Source: Chaenocephalus aceratus
Lineage: Eukaryota; Chordata; Actinopteri; Perciformes; Channichthyidae
Direction: 5' to 3'
Length of the DNA stretch: 64,000 bases
NCBI GenBank assembly: GCA_023974075.1
Contig: JAMFTG010000188.1
Span: 62,001 to 126,000, forward strand
Numbering within the stretch: position 1 is the first letter of the stretch; each line of letters opens with the position of its first letter. The position numbers were made by a program, and so were the translations under genes. Shown here in pieces: positions 37,473-48,305 of the stretch. The notes beneath the pieces were generated by a model. The model was not told where the DNA came from, did no database searches, and saw only the letters and a list, made by a program, of their open reading frames with translations.

Positions 37473-37658
37473 AGAGTTAGAAGTTTTTAAAGTAAAATGG
37501 AAATTCATTATGATCCTTTGAAAGGAATTAAAGAAAAAACAGTTTAACTATAAATGGGATTCACCTTCAAACGAGTAAAAAATATCTACAGACAAGTATT
37601 AAAAAGAATCTTAGCAATTTATTTTATAAGGTTATTTATTTAAAAAGTTCTGACCTAG
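37473..37658. other. Non-coding stretch between IS elements
   Basis: AT-rich with no ORF recognised. It ends in the CTAG that flanks the next IS5-family copy. Confidence 0.4.
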
Positions 37659-38481
37659 GGCCTGTTCACGCTATTAATTATGAAATTGTGTTATACTTTA
37701 TAAATGAAAAGTTTAAGTTTAGAACAATATAAAATAATTCATCCTTATCTTCCTGTTCAGCGTGGAAATGTCAAAATATCAAATTTTACCTTGATTAACG
37801 CAATTTTATATATTGTAGAAAATGGCTGTAAATGGCGCTGTTTGCCCAAAGAATTTGGGAATTGGCATACAATTTACATGCCAATAAGTCGTTGGGCGAA
37901 GAATAAGGTTTTGGATCGTTTATTTGAAATTTTTACCAAAAAATAACATGATCCATATCAAAGTCGAATGTCTCGGATTGGATAGTACTTTTATCAAAGT
38001 CCATCCTGACGGCACTGGTGCATTAAAAAAAACGGCCCGCAATCCATCGGAAAATCGCGTGGTGGATGGACAACAAAAATTCATTTGGTTGCCCAAAATG
38101 ATCGAAATGCCTTAAATTTAGCCTCTCAGCGGGAAATAAAAATGACGCGGGAGAAGGTTGTATTTTGTTATCTCATTTACAAAATTTTGACGGAAAATTA
38201 AAGGGAATACCCCTTGTTATGGATCGTGCTTATGAAGACGAAAAAACACGAAAAATAGCTATTAATCTGGGTTTTAAGCCAGTTGTCCCTCCAAAATCAA
38301 ACCGTTTAAACCCTTGGAAGTATAATAGAAAAACCTATAAAAAACGAAATGAAATTGAACGATTATTTCGAAGATTAAAAGGATTTAGGCGTATATTTTG
38401 CAGATTCGACAAACTCGATATCATGTTCAAAACCTTTATTAACTTTGTACTCATTATATTATTAATTAGCGTGAACACGCC
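37659..38481 (+). mobile_element. IS5-family (IS427-like) element, copy 2, defective
   Basis: An 823-bp element with ends GGCCTGTTCACGCT...AGCGTGAACACGCC flanked by CTAG at 37655-37658 and 38482-38485. The transposase reads MKSLSLEQYKIIHPYLPVQR from 37704, then FIKVHPDGTGALKK (with the A8 run at the ORF junction), then LKGIPLVMDRAYEDEKTRKI and the C-terminal RNEIERLFRRLKGFRRIFCR motif with the catalytic Glu. Two further single-base indels (near 37938 and 38117) interrupt it. The right end lies exactly at the stop codon of the neighbouring lipoprotein gene. Confidence 0.88.
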
Positions 38482-39117
38482 CTAGTAAGGACCAGTAATT
38501 AATCCTGCTTTAAGATTGGGGTCATATGTATAGAGATAGAAAAAATTACCTTCTACTCCTTTAGGAATTTTTTGATGGGGTGTTATATAGGTCATCATAA
38601 AAAATTGTCCATTGCGATAAACCAAAATAATCAATGGTTGATCATTTTGTACAGATATAACGTCTTCGTTGAAAGAGGGGAAGTCGGATATCTCGGGAGT
38701 TTTATAGTCTAAAGTAAATTCTTTATCATCGAGAAGAAACTGATTATTGCTTTCTAGATGTAATGTATATTTTCCTTTGGGTAGAAGTTGATGACCCAGA
38801 AGTGCAAAATTTCCTGAGTATTTTGGTGTTATTGTTTTGGATGGGTTAGTATCGTTTCGTCGTCGCAATTTCCATAAAAGTTCCTTTTCTGCCATATCTA
38901 GACTTAGATCAAGTGCGAAGAATCTTGGATTTTCCTGATTAAGTTCTACATTGATCGAGAATAAGTTAGATATTTTTTTATTTGTTGTACTATAAAGCCA
39001 ATTAAGTTGCCATTGTAGTTTCATGATTTTGGGTTGTTCTACATCAACACAAGCAAGAAAAGACATTACAATTGATGTAACTAAAACTCTCACAATAAAA
39101 ATTGACAGGGATGTCAC
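38482..39117 (-). CDS. Putative lipoprotein (211 aa)
   Basis: The N-terminal signal (IVRVLVTSIVMSFLAC) ends in a lipobox-like SFLAC with the cysteine at about residue 23, so an Lgt-modified lipoprotein is likely. The mature part is beta-rich with no recognised domain (FALDLSLDMAEKELLWKLRR, YTLHLESNNQFLLDDKEFTL). The stop codon TAG lies inside the CTAG target site of the adjacent IS5-family element, so the insertion leaves the protein complete but replaces its 3' flank. The gene diverges from nagA. Function unknown. Confidence 0.7.
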   Translation of the reverse strand: MTSLSIFIVRVLVTSIVMSFLACVDVEQPKIMKLQWQLNWLYSTTNKKISNLFSINVELNQENPRFFALDLSLDMAEKELLWKLRRRNDTNPSKTITPKYSGNFALLGHQLLPKGKYTLHLESNNQFLLDDKEFTLDYKTPEISDFPSFNEDVISVQNDQPLIILVYRNGQFFMMTYITPHQKIPKGVEGNFFYLYTYDPNLKAGLITGPY

Positions 39118-39137
39118 AGTTTAATATAATAATAGTT

Positions 39138-40313
39138 ATGAATATGATGTGTCTACATAATGCTTGGGTTTTTACCGGAATTACAGTTATTGAGAATGGG
39201 TCAGTTCTTATACAAGATGGTTTAATTGAAGATGTTGTAACCAAGAGTCGTTTGGAGAAATTAAATCTTCCCACAGATATGAACGTGATTGAGATGAATG
39301 GGGACATTGTTGCTCCAGGTTTTATTGATACCCATATACATGGAGCAAATGGGTTTGATATAGCAAATGGACGACAGGAGGATTTTATTGGGATTTCTGA
39401 GTTTTTAGTTTCTTCAGGTGTAACAAGCTTTTATCCTACTCTTTATCCAGACAAGGAGGATCGTATGATTCAAATAATTCGCTCTGGTCTCTCTGCGATG
39501 GGTAGAGAGGAAGGTGCTCGAATCGATGGGTTACATTTGGAAGGACCATTTCTTAGTGTAAAAAAGCTTGGAGTTCAAAAACCTGAAACGATCAGCGCTG
39601 TTGACTTGAGCTTTATGCAGGCCATGTATGAAGCAGGCCGTGGAAAAATTACAATTATGACTGTTGCTCCTGAACTAAAATCAATGAGAGATCTTGCCCA
39701 TTACTGTACGAGTAAGGGAATTATTCTCTCGGCTGGCCATAGTGACGCAAGTTATGAAAATATGATGGAAGGGGTACAGTCAGGGATTTTACATTGTACA
39801 CATATGTTTAATGCCATGCGTGAATTAAGGCATAGAGATCCTGGACTTGTTGGGGCTGTTTTAATTCATGACGAATTGACATGTGAGTTAATTGCCGATG
39901 GTGTGCATGTGCATCCTGCACTTGTTAAAATGTTACTTAGGGATAAATCTTATAAGTCTATTGTTTTAGTCACTGATGCCATAGCTCCTAGGGGATTAGA
40001 TCCAGATTCTCCAATGTTTGCCAATGGAGACGAGGTTTATCTCGGACAAGAAGGAGTTTTTCATAGAAAAAGCGACAATATTATGGCCGGATCAGCTCTT
40101 ACTCTTGATCTTTCTGTGCGTAATATGATGAGTTGGGGAGCAAGACGTGATATAGCTTTACGTATGGCTTCTGGCAATGCCGCCACTTTATTAGGAAAAA
40201 ATAGAGAAAAAGGTTATTTATTGCCTGGTTGTCGTGCTGATATTGTAACACTTGATAAGAATATGCGCGTTACTCGCACCTATGTAGATGGTAAACTTAA
40301 GTATGAAGTATGA
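39138..40313 (+). CDS. nagA: N-acetylglucosamine-6-phosphate deacetylase
   Basis: NagA is an amidohydrolase that deacetylates GlcNAc-6-P to glucosamine-6-P in amino-sugar use and cell-wall recycling. The metal site is visible: DTHIHGANGFD (HxH, about residue 54), LEGPF (metal Glu, about 133), SAGHSDA (about 200) and CTHMFNAMREL (about 222). The catalytic Asp is in LVTDAIAPRG (about 278). The length of about 390 aa is typical. The ATG at 39138 (MNMMCLHNAW) is preferred over 39102, which would overlap the divergent lipoprotein gene. It stands alone; nagB is not nearby. Confidence 0.93.
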   Translation: MNMMCLHNAWVFTGITVIENGSVLIQDGLIEDVVTKSRLEKLNLPTDMNVIEMNGDIVAPGFIDTHIHGANGFDIANGRQEDFIGISEFLVSSGVTSFYPTLYPDKEDRMIQIIRSGLSAMGREEGARIDGLHLEGPFLSVKKLGVQKPETISAVDLSFMQAMYEAGRGKITIMTVAPELKSMRDLAHYCTSKGIILSAGHSDASYENMMEGVQSGILHCTHMFNAMRELRHRDPGLVGAVLIHDELTCELIADGVHVHPALVKMLLRDKSYKSIVLVTDAIAPRGLDPDSPMFANGDEVYLGQEGVFHRKSDNIMAGSALTLDLSVRNMMSWGARRDIALRMASGNAATLLGKNREKGYLLPGCRADIVTLDKNMRVTRTYVDGKLKYEV

Positions 40314-40316
40314 TAA

Positions 40317-40343
40317 ATATCCTAGGTATAAAACCTAGGATAT
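40317..40343 (+). terminator. Hairpin after nagA
   Basis: A perfect 11-bp stem (ATATCCTAGGT / ACCTAGGATAT) with a five-base loop lies directly past the nagA stop. No U-run follows, so termination is plausible but not certain. Both arms contain CCTAGG, the target of the IS481-like element. Confidence 0.5.
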
Positions 40344-40549
40344 GAAGGTATGTATTATTGTTATAAATCATTACATCGTAGGAATTATGGGGAAAATATT
40401 AACTTGCAGTGCCAGAATGACAAAGTAAACTTTTCTTGGCAATATAAGAGAGTCAAAAGAGTATAATTAAACTACTAATTCAGCTATTATCTTGAATGCA
40501 AAGATAGTTTATAAATAGAACAAATGTGTTATATAAATTACATAGTAGC

Positions 40550-41562
40550 TGTTAGGTTTCAGAGTAAGGTATCTGGGATTTTTGATAAAACATTGTGGAT
40601 CCATCTTGAAAAAATGAACAATTTTTTCATAGGGAGTTAAACCATTGAGAGTTTTCAAACGTTTAGCAAAATTGTAAGCATTCAGAAAGAGATTACAATG
40701 TTCTTTAAACTGTTGATGAGATATGTAATGATAGCATTTTATGGTTGATTGTTTTATGATCCTATTCATTCTTTCCACCTGTCCATTAGTCCAAGGATGA
40801 TTAACCTTGGTTAGACGATGTTCAATATTATGTTGTAAACAGACACGATCAAAAATATGCATGAAAGCATATTTATCCTGCTTTCGATTCGTAAACTAGA
40901 TTCCATTATCAGTAAGAATAGTGTGGATTTTATAAGGAACAAAAGCTATGAGTTCTAGTAAAAACTCTTTGGCAGTGGATTTTTCCTTGTTATTATAAGA
41001 TTGAGCATAAGTCAGTTTAGTGCTACGATCAATAGCTACAAAAAGCTGTGATTTACCTTCTTGTGTAGCAATTTCTGTAATATCAATATGAAAATAACCA
41101 GGTGAATACGTCTTGAATACCTTCTTTTCAGGTTTATCTTGCTCATCATCTAAACTTTGCAAACGATTAATACTATGACGTTTCAAACAACGATATAAAG
41201 ATGAACGCGTAAGTTTTGGTATGATTTTAGTGCATACAAACATTCATCCAAAGGTAATAAAGTACTTTTACGAAACCTTACAATCATTTGTTCTTCTTTA
41301 AGAGTTAATACCGTAGAATGTGGATTTTTAGAACCCATTGTTGCGTCATCAGTATAATCCCTATTTTTCCATTTTCGAACAGTATTTCTATTCAAATGAA
41401 AATATTTTGATAACTCTGTTATGCTTTCTTTACTCCGCTGTATTTGCAAACGAATCTCCTTCGTCGTTCTGGCGCAGCTATGTAATATTTGTCCCATAAT
41501 TTCTCCTTTTCTTTCAAGCTCAAACTATACTTTTTTCGTACATCACACTTTGAAACCTTACA
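40550..41562 (-). mobile_element. IS481-like element, copy 2, with nonsense mutation
   Basis: 1013 bp, same ends and length as 35152-36164, opposite orientation. orfA (41183-41497) has the same -1 frame break at the A4 run. orfB is cut by an in-frame TAG at about 40896 where copy 1 has CAG (Gln in DNGIQFT), so this copy is inactive as read. The flanks differ (left GTAGC, right CCTATAGG), so no target duplication is visible. The right flank is an IS5-family relic. Confidence 0.87.
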
Positions 41563-42010
41563 CCTATAGGGTTTAAACGATTTAATTTTGGAGGTACAAA
41601 ACAAAGAATTAAATCCTAAATAAAGAGCAATATTAGGCATATTTTTTTATTCATAAGACCTATCCATAATTTAGTCATAGGTCTTATGAGATGTTAAATT
41701 AGGCATTGCGATCATTTTTTGGACACTTATATAAATTTTTGTTCTATACTTGCACCTGGATTTTGCAATGAATTGTACTTTACTTTTTTTAAGGAATCTG
41801 TTGCATAAGGATAAATTTTCGTAAAAGTACTATCTAATCCAAGAAATTAAGCCTTAACCCTGACCATATTATTTTCTGAAATATATAACATTGCATTACT
41901 AAAGAGTAAGATTTAATATTTGAAGTCTTTCTATGCTGATGGAAGCTAAGGATGAATCAAGATTACTTTAAAGTTATTGCTATTTATGCCTAATAGTATA
42001 GTTTTTATCT
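41563..42010 (-). mobile_element. Eroded IS5-family relic (minus orientation)
   Basis: GGGTTTAAACGATTTAATTT followed by GGAGGTACAA matches the 3' part of the IS5-family element (GGGTTTAAACAGGTTTAATT). Further matches are CATAAGACCTATCCATAATT, GTAAAAGTACTATCTAATCC and GAAGCTAAGGATGAATCAAG. The transposase is full of stops. The remaining bases to 42185 hold no gene that I can see. Confidence 0.65.
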
Positions 42011-42185
42011 TTTGAAGCGATTTCTGCTTCTAGGTTTTGCACGGTTTATGCGATCGTGCTTCCAAGAAAAAAGACTTGCGAAACAGAAAAAATATATAAG
42101 AAAACGCTCTTTCTTATTATAGATGACCCTGTCAACTTATCTAAACTATGAGGAAATCCTAGAAGTTTAAAGTTTTAATCCTTAT

Positions 42186-43115
42186 TTAATCTGGATAAGG
42201 TATATTCAATATAAGTCTATCTCTACACAAAAATGTCTCTGGAAAGAGGATTTTCGCCTCCTTAAGCAGTTCTAGAAGTTTTTTATCTGTATAACGCGGA
42301 CTATAATGAATAAGACCTACTTTTTTAACTTGAGCATCCTTAGCTATTTGTGCTGCTTGCGAGGCTGTCAAATGTTTTTTCTCATAAGCAGTACGCTCAA
42401 GATCTTTTAAAAACATGCCCTCACAAATTAAAAGATCACTTTGAAAAACATCTTTAGCAATAGTATCAATATAAAGAGTATCTGTAACAAAACTCATTTT
42501 ACGACCTGGTCTTGGAAGACCCATCACAGTGATAGGATCAATATTACGCCCATCAAGTTCTAAAGATTGACCACTCTGTAATGTTGCCCAATGAGGACCA
42601 CAAGGTACTCCTAAAGCCAAAGCTTTTTCAGGGAAAAATTGACCAGGTCTGACAGACTCTTCAAAACAATAACCCACACAAGGCTTACTATGAACAAGAG
42701 GAAAACTCTTGATACAAAAATCATTTTCAGGACTACTAAAGACAACCTGTCGCTGACTTGGATCAATTTCAATAATAACAATTTCATAATTAATATACAT
42801 ATCCAAAGTCGCCCTCATAGCTTCCACATATTCCTTGATTTTTGGTGGACCAATAATATAAAGAGGATCTTGACGATTGACCTGACTAGAAAGCATTAAG
42901 ATTCCTGGCAACCCTGTGACATGATCCGCATGTGTATGAGAAATAAAGATTGCATCAATTCTTTTCCACCGCAAACTTAGTCGTTTTAAAGATACCTGAG
43001 TTCCTTCTCCGCAATCAAAAAGAAATAAAGAACCCTCTCTTCTTAACAATACAGATGTTAAATGTCTATTAGGAAGTGGTACCATACCACCAGTTCCTAA
43101 AATAAAAACTTCCAT
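42186..43115 (-). CDS. rnz: Ribonuclease Z
   Basis: RNase Z is the endonuclease that trims tRNA 3' trailers, needed where CCA is not encoded, as for three of the four tRNAs here. The metallo-beta-lactamase fold has the zinc motif SHTHADHVTGLPG (about residues 59-71), FDCGEGTQ (about 34), LVHSKPCVGY (about 139), FVTDTLY (Asp, about 208) and LIHYSPRY (C-terminal His, about 273). The length of 309 aa is typical. The gene is intact although it is surrounded by IS relics and broken genes. Confidence 0.94.
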   Translation of the reverse strand: MEVFILGTGGMVPLPNRHLTSVLLRREGSLFLFDCGEGTQVSLKRLSLRWKRIDAIFISHTHADHVTGLPGILMLSSQVNRQDPLYIIGPPKIKEYVEAMRATLDMYINYEIVIIEIDPSQRQVVFSSPENDFCIKSFPLVHSKPCVGYCFEESVRPGQFFPEKALALGVPCGPHWATLQSGQSLELDGRNIDPITVMGLPRPGRKMSFVTDTLYIDTIAKDVFQSDLLICEGMFLKDLERTAYEKKHLTASQAAQIAKDAQVKKVGLIHYSPRYTDKKLLELLKEAKILFPETFLCRDRLILNIPYPD

Positions 43116-43383
43116 AAAAAATCCTTAAATCAATAAGAAAAAACTGAGTATATTGGACAAATAGTAAGCCAGGTCAAACCCCAATCTTATTAATTAATTG
43201 GGTTAACCCAACAAAAAATTAACCCAGAGCTCTTTGCCAAGACATCTGAGAAATATGTAAAGCCAACACCTAAGGTCGATCTTAGTTGAAAACTTAAATT
43301 GAGGTCAAGTCAAAATTCAAATTGAGATAAAGATATCATAAAGTAATGATTGTTTAAAAATCCTAAAACTTCTACAATGCACT
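43116..43383. promoter_or_regulatory. Divergent intergenic region with a perfect palindrome
   Basis: Between rnz and the ABC ATPase. It contains the 14-bp perfect palindrome TTGGGTTAACCCAA (43198-43211), with AATTAACCCA repeated 12 bases further. This is operator-like. No ORF or RNA gene is seen. Confidence 0.4.
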
Positions 43384-44103
43384 ATGGGGTTACATAAAGA
43401 TTGTTACTGTAAAACCAATGTAATGAATCTTTCTTGCAATATCTCAGGAATATCTATTCTTAAAAATATCAACTTTGAGCTTCATTGCCGTACATTTTAC
43501 GTCATTATTGGTACCAATGGATCAGGAAAAAGTTCTTTATTTCGATGTCTTATTGGTGAAATACCCTTTACAGGTACTGTGGAATTTACTAATCATAAAC
43601 GCTACCCTAGAATTGGATATGTTCCACAGAATGTTCATATTGATCCTGACAGTCCCTTGACTGTATATGATCTTGCACATATAACCCAATTATTTATCCC
43701 TATATGGCTTCCTTTTCTACGAAAATCTTTATACAAAAAAAGATTTCAAAATGCTTTAGTTGCTGTCAAAGCTGATCATCTACTCAATAGAAAAATAGCA
43801 ACCCTTTCGGGGGGTGAGCAAAAAAGAGTCATGTTAGCATTAGCTTTGTCAAAAAATCCAGAAATTCTTCTCTTAGATGAACCCGATGCAGGTGTAGACA
43901 AACAAGGGGTACAGCTCTTTTATGATATTATTTCTCAATTAAAAACTCTTTATAATACTTCTATTTTATTAGCCTCGCATCATTTTGAACTTATGAATAC
44001 CTATGCAGACCATGTTTTTTTGTTACATGATGGTCAAATTGCGAAATTTGGATCACCTGAAGATATTTTTACAAGTACAGAATTTAAAAGAATGTTCTTT
44101 TAA
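43384..44103 (+). CDS. ABC transporter ATP-binding protein (metal type)
   Basis: The ATPase subunit of an ABC importer resembling ZnuC/MntB-type metal transporters. Walker A is IGTNGSGKSSLF (about residue 37), Q-loop YVPQNVH (about 78), signature LSGGEQKRVMLALAL (about 140), Walker B ILLLDEPDAGVD (about 162) and H-loop SHHFELM (about 199). A shorter start at 43423 (MNLSCNISG) is possible. No permease or binding protein is next to it, so partners are elsewhere or lost. Metal specificity is inferred from general resemblance and is not secure. Confidence 0.78.
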   Translation: MGLHKDCYCKTNVMNLSCNISGISILKNINFELHCRTFYVIIGTNGSGKSSLFRCLIGEIPFTGTVEFTNHKRYPRIGYVPQNVHIDPDSPLTVYDLAHITQLFIPIWLPFLRKSLYKKRFQNALVAVKADHLLNRKIATLSGGEQKRVMLALALSKNPEILLLDEPDAGVDKQGVQLFYDIISQLKTLYNTSILLASHHFELMNTYADHVFLLHDGQIAKFGSPEDIFTSTEFKRMFF

Positions 44104-44146
44104 ATTATTATGAACTTTGAACTTTGAATACATAAGGAGTTTTATA

Positions 44147-45957
44147 ATGTTTATCCCTAAACGCTGTGATGTTTTGCCAGAAAATTGTTGGAATTTGAAT
44201 AAACTTTATACTTCAGATAATGTATGGAAAAAAAGACTTGGAATTACTTATCCAAAGTTATAAAAAACTCTCTGATTACGAAAATACAATACAACAATCT
44301 GCTCAACATTTATGTGAAGTGCTGGATGCCTATATGCATTGTAATATACGTGCTGAAAGTCTTGGTGTCTATGCAATGCTCAAACTACAAGAAGATCTTA
44401 GTAATTCTACAAGCAATGCACGTTATACACGATTTTTACAAGTGCAGTCTGAGTATATAAAAATTACTAGCTTTATTATTCCTTCAATTCAAAAAATAGA
44501 TTGTAAAGTTATTAACGAATGGTGTGAGAAAGATTGTCTACACCCTTATAAAGATTATATATCACGGATGATTCGCTATAAACCTCATACTTTATCAACA
44601 AGAGAAGAGAGCTTATTGGCTCCCCTGAGTGAAATTTTTCATCTACCCAATCAAGCATTCTCTGCCTTAACTGATGTAGATATGAATTTTGGTAGCATTA
44701 CTGTTAATGGAGAAACTCATCAGATTACGCAATCTTCCTTTTCATCGCTTTTAAAAAATCAAGATGCCTTACTAAGAAAAAACGTTTATTATCAATTTTA
44801 TTCCGTCTATGAGCAGCATAAAAATTTGCTTGCAATTCTCTATGCTGGAAACCTTAAACAAGATATATATAATGCAAATGTCAGAAATTTTAAAAGTACC
44901 CTTGGAATCTGCACTCTTTCCAGACAATATTCCTGAATCTGTTTATGACAATTTGATAAAATCTGTACGTTCCTATTTGCCGGTTTTACACTCTTATTAT
45001 GAAATTCGACGCAAGTACCTCAAGGTCGAAAAATTGGCAATTTATGATATGCATGTTCCTCTCCTCACCCCTTCCGTTGATATAAAATACACTTATAACG
45101 ACGCTGTGGATCTTATTTGTAAAGCAATGATACCTTTAGGTAATGAGTATTGCCATCAGTTAAGAGAAGGTTTGAGAAAAAACTGGGTTGATAAATATGA
45201 AAATCAGTCTAAATGTTCGGGGGCCTTTTCATCGGGAAGCTATCAAGGAGATCCCTATATTCTTATTAATTATAGAGACAATGATATTAGACTGCTTTTT
45301 ACATTAGCACATGAAGCAGGACATAGTATGCACAGTCTATATAGTGTCAAAAATAATACTTATCAGGACTATTCCTATAGTATTTTTGAGGCTGAAATAG
45401 CAAGTACTTGTAATGAAGCACTATTGTTTGAATATCTTTATAATCAAACAGAAGATAAGGAAAGAAAACTTTTTCTCATTTCTGAAAGAATTGCTGATCT
45501 GATCTCAACTCTCTTCAGACAAACAATGTTTGCAGAGTTTGAAAAACAAATTCATCATGATGCTATGCATAATGAACCTCCCACTTTAGAAGATTTTCGA
45601 AAAATATATAGAACACTTCTAACTGATTATTTTGGACCCAATGTTGAGATTACAGATTTAAGTGATCTCGAATGTTTAAGAATTCCTCATTTTTATCGAT
45701 CGTTTTATGTCTATAAATATGCAACAGGTCTGGCTACAAGCCTAACTCTATGTCAGAAACTTTTAAAAGGTGATGATCTTACACAAAAAAATTATTTACA
45801 GTTCCTTAAAAACGGTGGAAGATTTTATCCTCTGGAAAATCTCAAACTTACAACAGGTCTTGATCTACAAAAATCAGAAACTCTCATCTCAGCATTAGAA
45901 TATTTTAAAACCTTAGTACAGTTACTTGAAGAAATTTACTCTAACTCAAATAAGTAA
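44147..45957 (+). pseudogene. pepF: Oligoendopeptidase F, frameshifted
   Basis: An M3-family zinc metallopeptidase that degrades cytoplasmic oligopeptides. The catalytic motif is intact in the last frame (LAHEAGHSMHSLYS, HExxH, with the downstream Glu in YSIFEAEIAST). The ATG at 44147 follows AAGGAG and encodes a typical N-terminus (KRCDVLPENCWNLNKLYTS). The frame breaks at an A7 run (44226-44232, one A too many) and again at CCC (44899-44901, one C too many). Otherwise the sequence is continuous over about 600 codons. Both lesions are homopolymer indels, so either a recent pseudogene or sequence error. Confidence 0.85.
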
Positions 45958-46803
45958 TAGAAGCAGTTAAATCTCCTGAAATTAAATTCATTAAAGCAGG
46001 TTCTACGCAGAGATCTGTATTATATTGATAGGCAAGATCTGAAGCAGTCCCCAAAAAAGTCGCAGCCCTCATTAATGCATTGTCAAAAGAAAAACCATTG
46101 AGAGAAAGTCCCACAAGTGTTGCCGCAAAACAATCTCCAGCACCAGAGAGTTGTAAAGAAACTTTTGGATATTTGACCACATAAAATTTATCATGATCAC
46201 AGGCGTAGTTCAAAATAAATTTGTTATCAGAACTTAAAACACCGGTAATACATACACAACTTGGGCCAAGTTTTTTAAGTCGAGAAAGAAATCTATAGCC
46301 ATAGTTTCTTCCAAGCCAGTTCTCATTTCTTCATCCAAAAGCAGACAAACCTCAGTGATATTAGGAGAAATCATATCTGCACGAGCAATCAGAGATCGCA
46401 TAGCATCAATGTGAGAGGTATTAGTGCCCTTATAAAGCTCACCATTATCACCAAGAACAGGATCAATAAAAACTAACTTTGGTTTAAATTGATCGATAAA
46501 CATTTTAGCAATATCAATCTGACTAGAATTATAAAAATATCCTGAATAAAAACAATCAAATTGAAGATTTAAACTATTCCAATGTTTTAAAATGTCTTTG
46601 AGCCCCTGTCCTACATCAAAAATACATGTTTCAGGGTATCCAAGGTGTACCGAAAAAAAAGCCGTTGGAAGGGGACAAACTTGACAATTTAAAACTGAAA
46701 GAACAGGGATAATGACAGTAAAACTACAACGACCATAAGCACACAAGTCGTGCATAGCCATAACCCGTTGAGAAGGACCTCTATGTATTAGAACATTACT
46801 CAT
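45941..46803 (-). pseudogene. pdxY: Pyridoxal/pyridoxamine kinase-like, frameshifted
   Basis: A ribokinase-family kinase resembling PdxY/PdxK, which phosphorylates B6 vitamers. The N-terminal segment has AMHDLCAYGRCSFTVIIPVLS (cited at about 15-35), CPLPTAFFSVHLGYPE and VFIDPVLGDNGELY. The C-terminal segment has the anion-hole/catalytic motif LSGAGDCFAATLVG. The ATG at 46803 is chosen (MSNVLIHRGPSQ). One A is missing from an A6 run (46271-46276 on the plus strand), separating the two parts. The 3' end overlaps the convergent pepF end by 17 bases. Confidence 0.78.
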
Positions 46804-46859
46804 TAACAAAGAGTAACAGATCTTATAGTGCAGAATCAACACTGTCTTTGTTCTTATTT

Positions 46860-47394
46860 TGTTCTTCGATAGCTTCTTATTATGATACTTTATTAATCCG
46901 TTTTTGCACTCATTAGTAATATAATATCGAGTTTTTAATCGACAAAAAATACGTTGGAACCCTTTTAATCTTTTAAATAAGTGTTTAATTTGTCTTGTGC
47001 TTTTTAGTAATTTATTTATGAAGCTACAACAGATTTAAACCTGTTTGTAGCTTCATATCTGCGATCTATAATAAGTGAACCCCCCTTGCTTTTATTCTTT
47101 AAATATTGCAAATCAGATGATAAATGATAGATTCTCACTGAATAATACGTATATTTTAGGTGATAGACTAAACTTAATTGTATTGCTGTCATTTTACTAA
47201 CTCTATAAATTTTTGTTGTTCATATGACACAGAATTTCAAAATGGATTATATTCCCCTTTTTTTTAATGCACCCGTTCCACCACAATGAACTTTAATAAA
47301 ATTACTATCCAATCCAAGATAGCCCCCTTTAATTTTGATTATATTATTTTTTGCAATGTCTCAATCCCTCATTATGGGCCCCATGACGCTTTTA
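46860..47394 (-). mobile_element. IS5-family relic, left part, split by another IS
   Basis: The order of matches to the IS5-family element is kept: AACCCTTTTAATCTTTTAAA, then CAGATTTAAACCTGTTTGTA, TCTATAATAAGTG, TTTTTTAATGCACCCGTTCC and ACTATCCAATCCAAGATAGC. The match stops at about 47390, where a second IS begins, and resumes at 48306. ORFs are destroyed. Confidence 0.65.
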
Positions 47395-48305
47395 GGGTCA
47401 TGGACCTCTTATTGCATTTAGTTATTACAGGTAAAAAATGACAAGTACAGCAATCAATACAGTTGAATAAAACGTGTGAATACAGCGAATCATAACGTGT
47501 TGAAACACGCCTCCAGTCTTTTATACGACTGAACATATTTTCTATTTTATGGCGATTTTTATACAGTTTTTTATCATAGATGATTTTCTTTTTTCTGTTT
47601 TTTTCTTGGAGGGATGCAGGATGTAATATTTCTCAATTTTAGAGCTTCTCGAAATTTATTGGAATCATACCCCTTGTCCCCTAAAAGTACTTTTGAAGCG
47701 GGTAAATGTTCTATTATTCTCTCAGAAACCGTATAATCGCTAACATTTCCTGCGGTAATTTCTAAAAAAATAGGTCTACCATGTCCATCAGTGACAGCGT
47801 GGATTTTAGAATTTAGCCCGCCTGTGGTGCGTCCAAGGGCACGATCTTGATCCCTTTTTTAACAGCGATGCTGCTGTTCGGTGTGCCTTAATATGGGTCG
47901 AATCAATTTGTAATTGTTCAGGAATATCTTGAAGTAAAACAAGCTTATTAAATATGTTTTGAAAAACTCCCATTTTACTCCAATTAATAAAACGATTATA
48001 AAGGGTTTTATAAGGACCATACTTTTTTGGTGCATCACACCAGCGCAGTCCATTCTTCAAAACATAAATAATTCCATTGATTACACACCTATCATCGACA
48101 CGTTTAAATCCTCGACTTTTTGGAAAATATACTCAAATTTTGTCTATTTGTTCTTCTGTAAGGCAGTACATCCTCTTAATTCCTCTTTTTTAATAAATTT
48201 AAATACAAATCACCCAAAAAGAATTTTAGTCAAAATTAGTATAATTGAGCAATATCATGCAGTTCAATTTTCTCTTTAAATATTTTCAATAAGAGGTCCT
48301 GACCC
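47395..48305 (-). mobile_element. Second IS5-family element, copy 2, degraded
   Basis: A 911-bp element with ends GGGTCATGGACCTCTTATTG...TAAGAGGTCCTGACCC. The transposase remnant on the minus strand (from 48060) reads MKNGLRWCDAPKKYGPYKTL, then YNRFINWSKMGVFQNIFNKL, LQIDSTHIKAHRTAASLLKKG, and after a frameshift in a run of A continues as a GLNSKIHAVTDGHGRP-type motif with a DKGYDSNKFRE segment. It is inserted within an older IS5-family relic. Confidence 0.8.
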
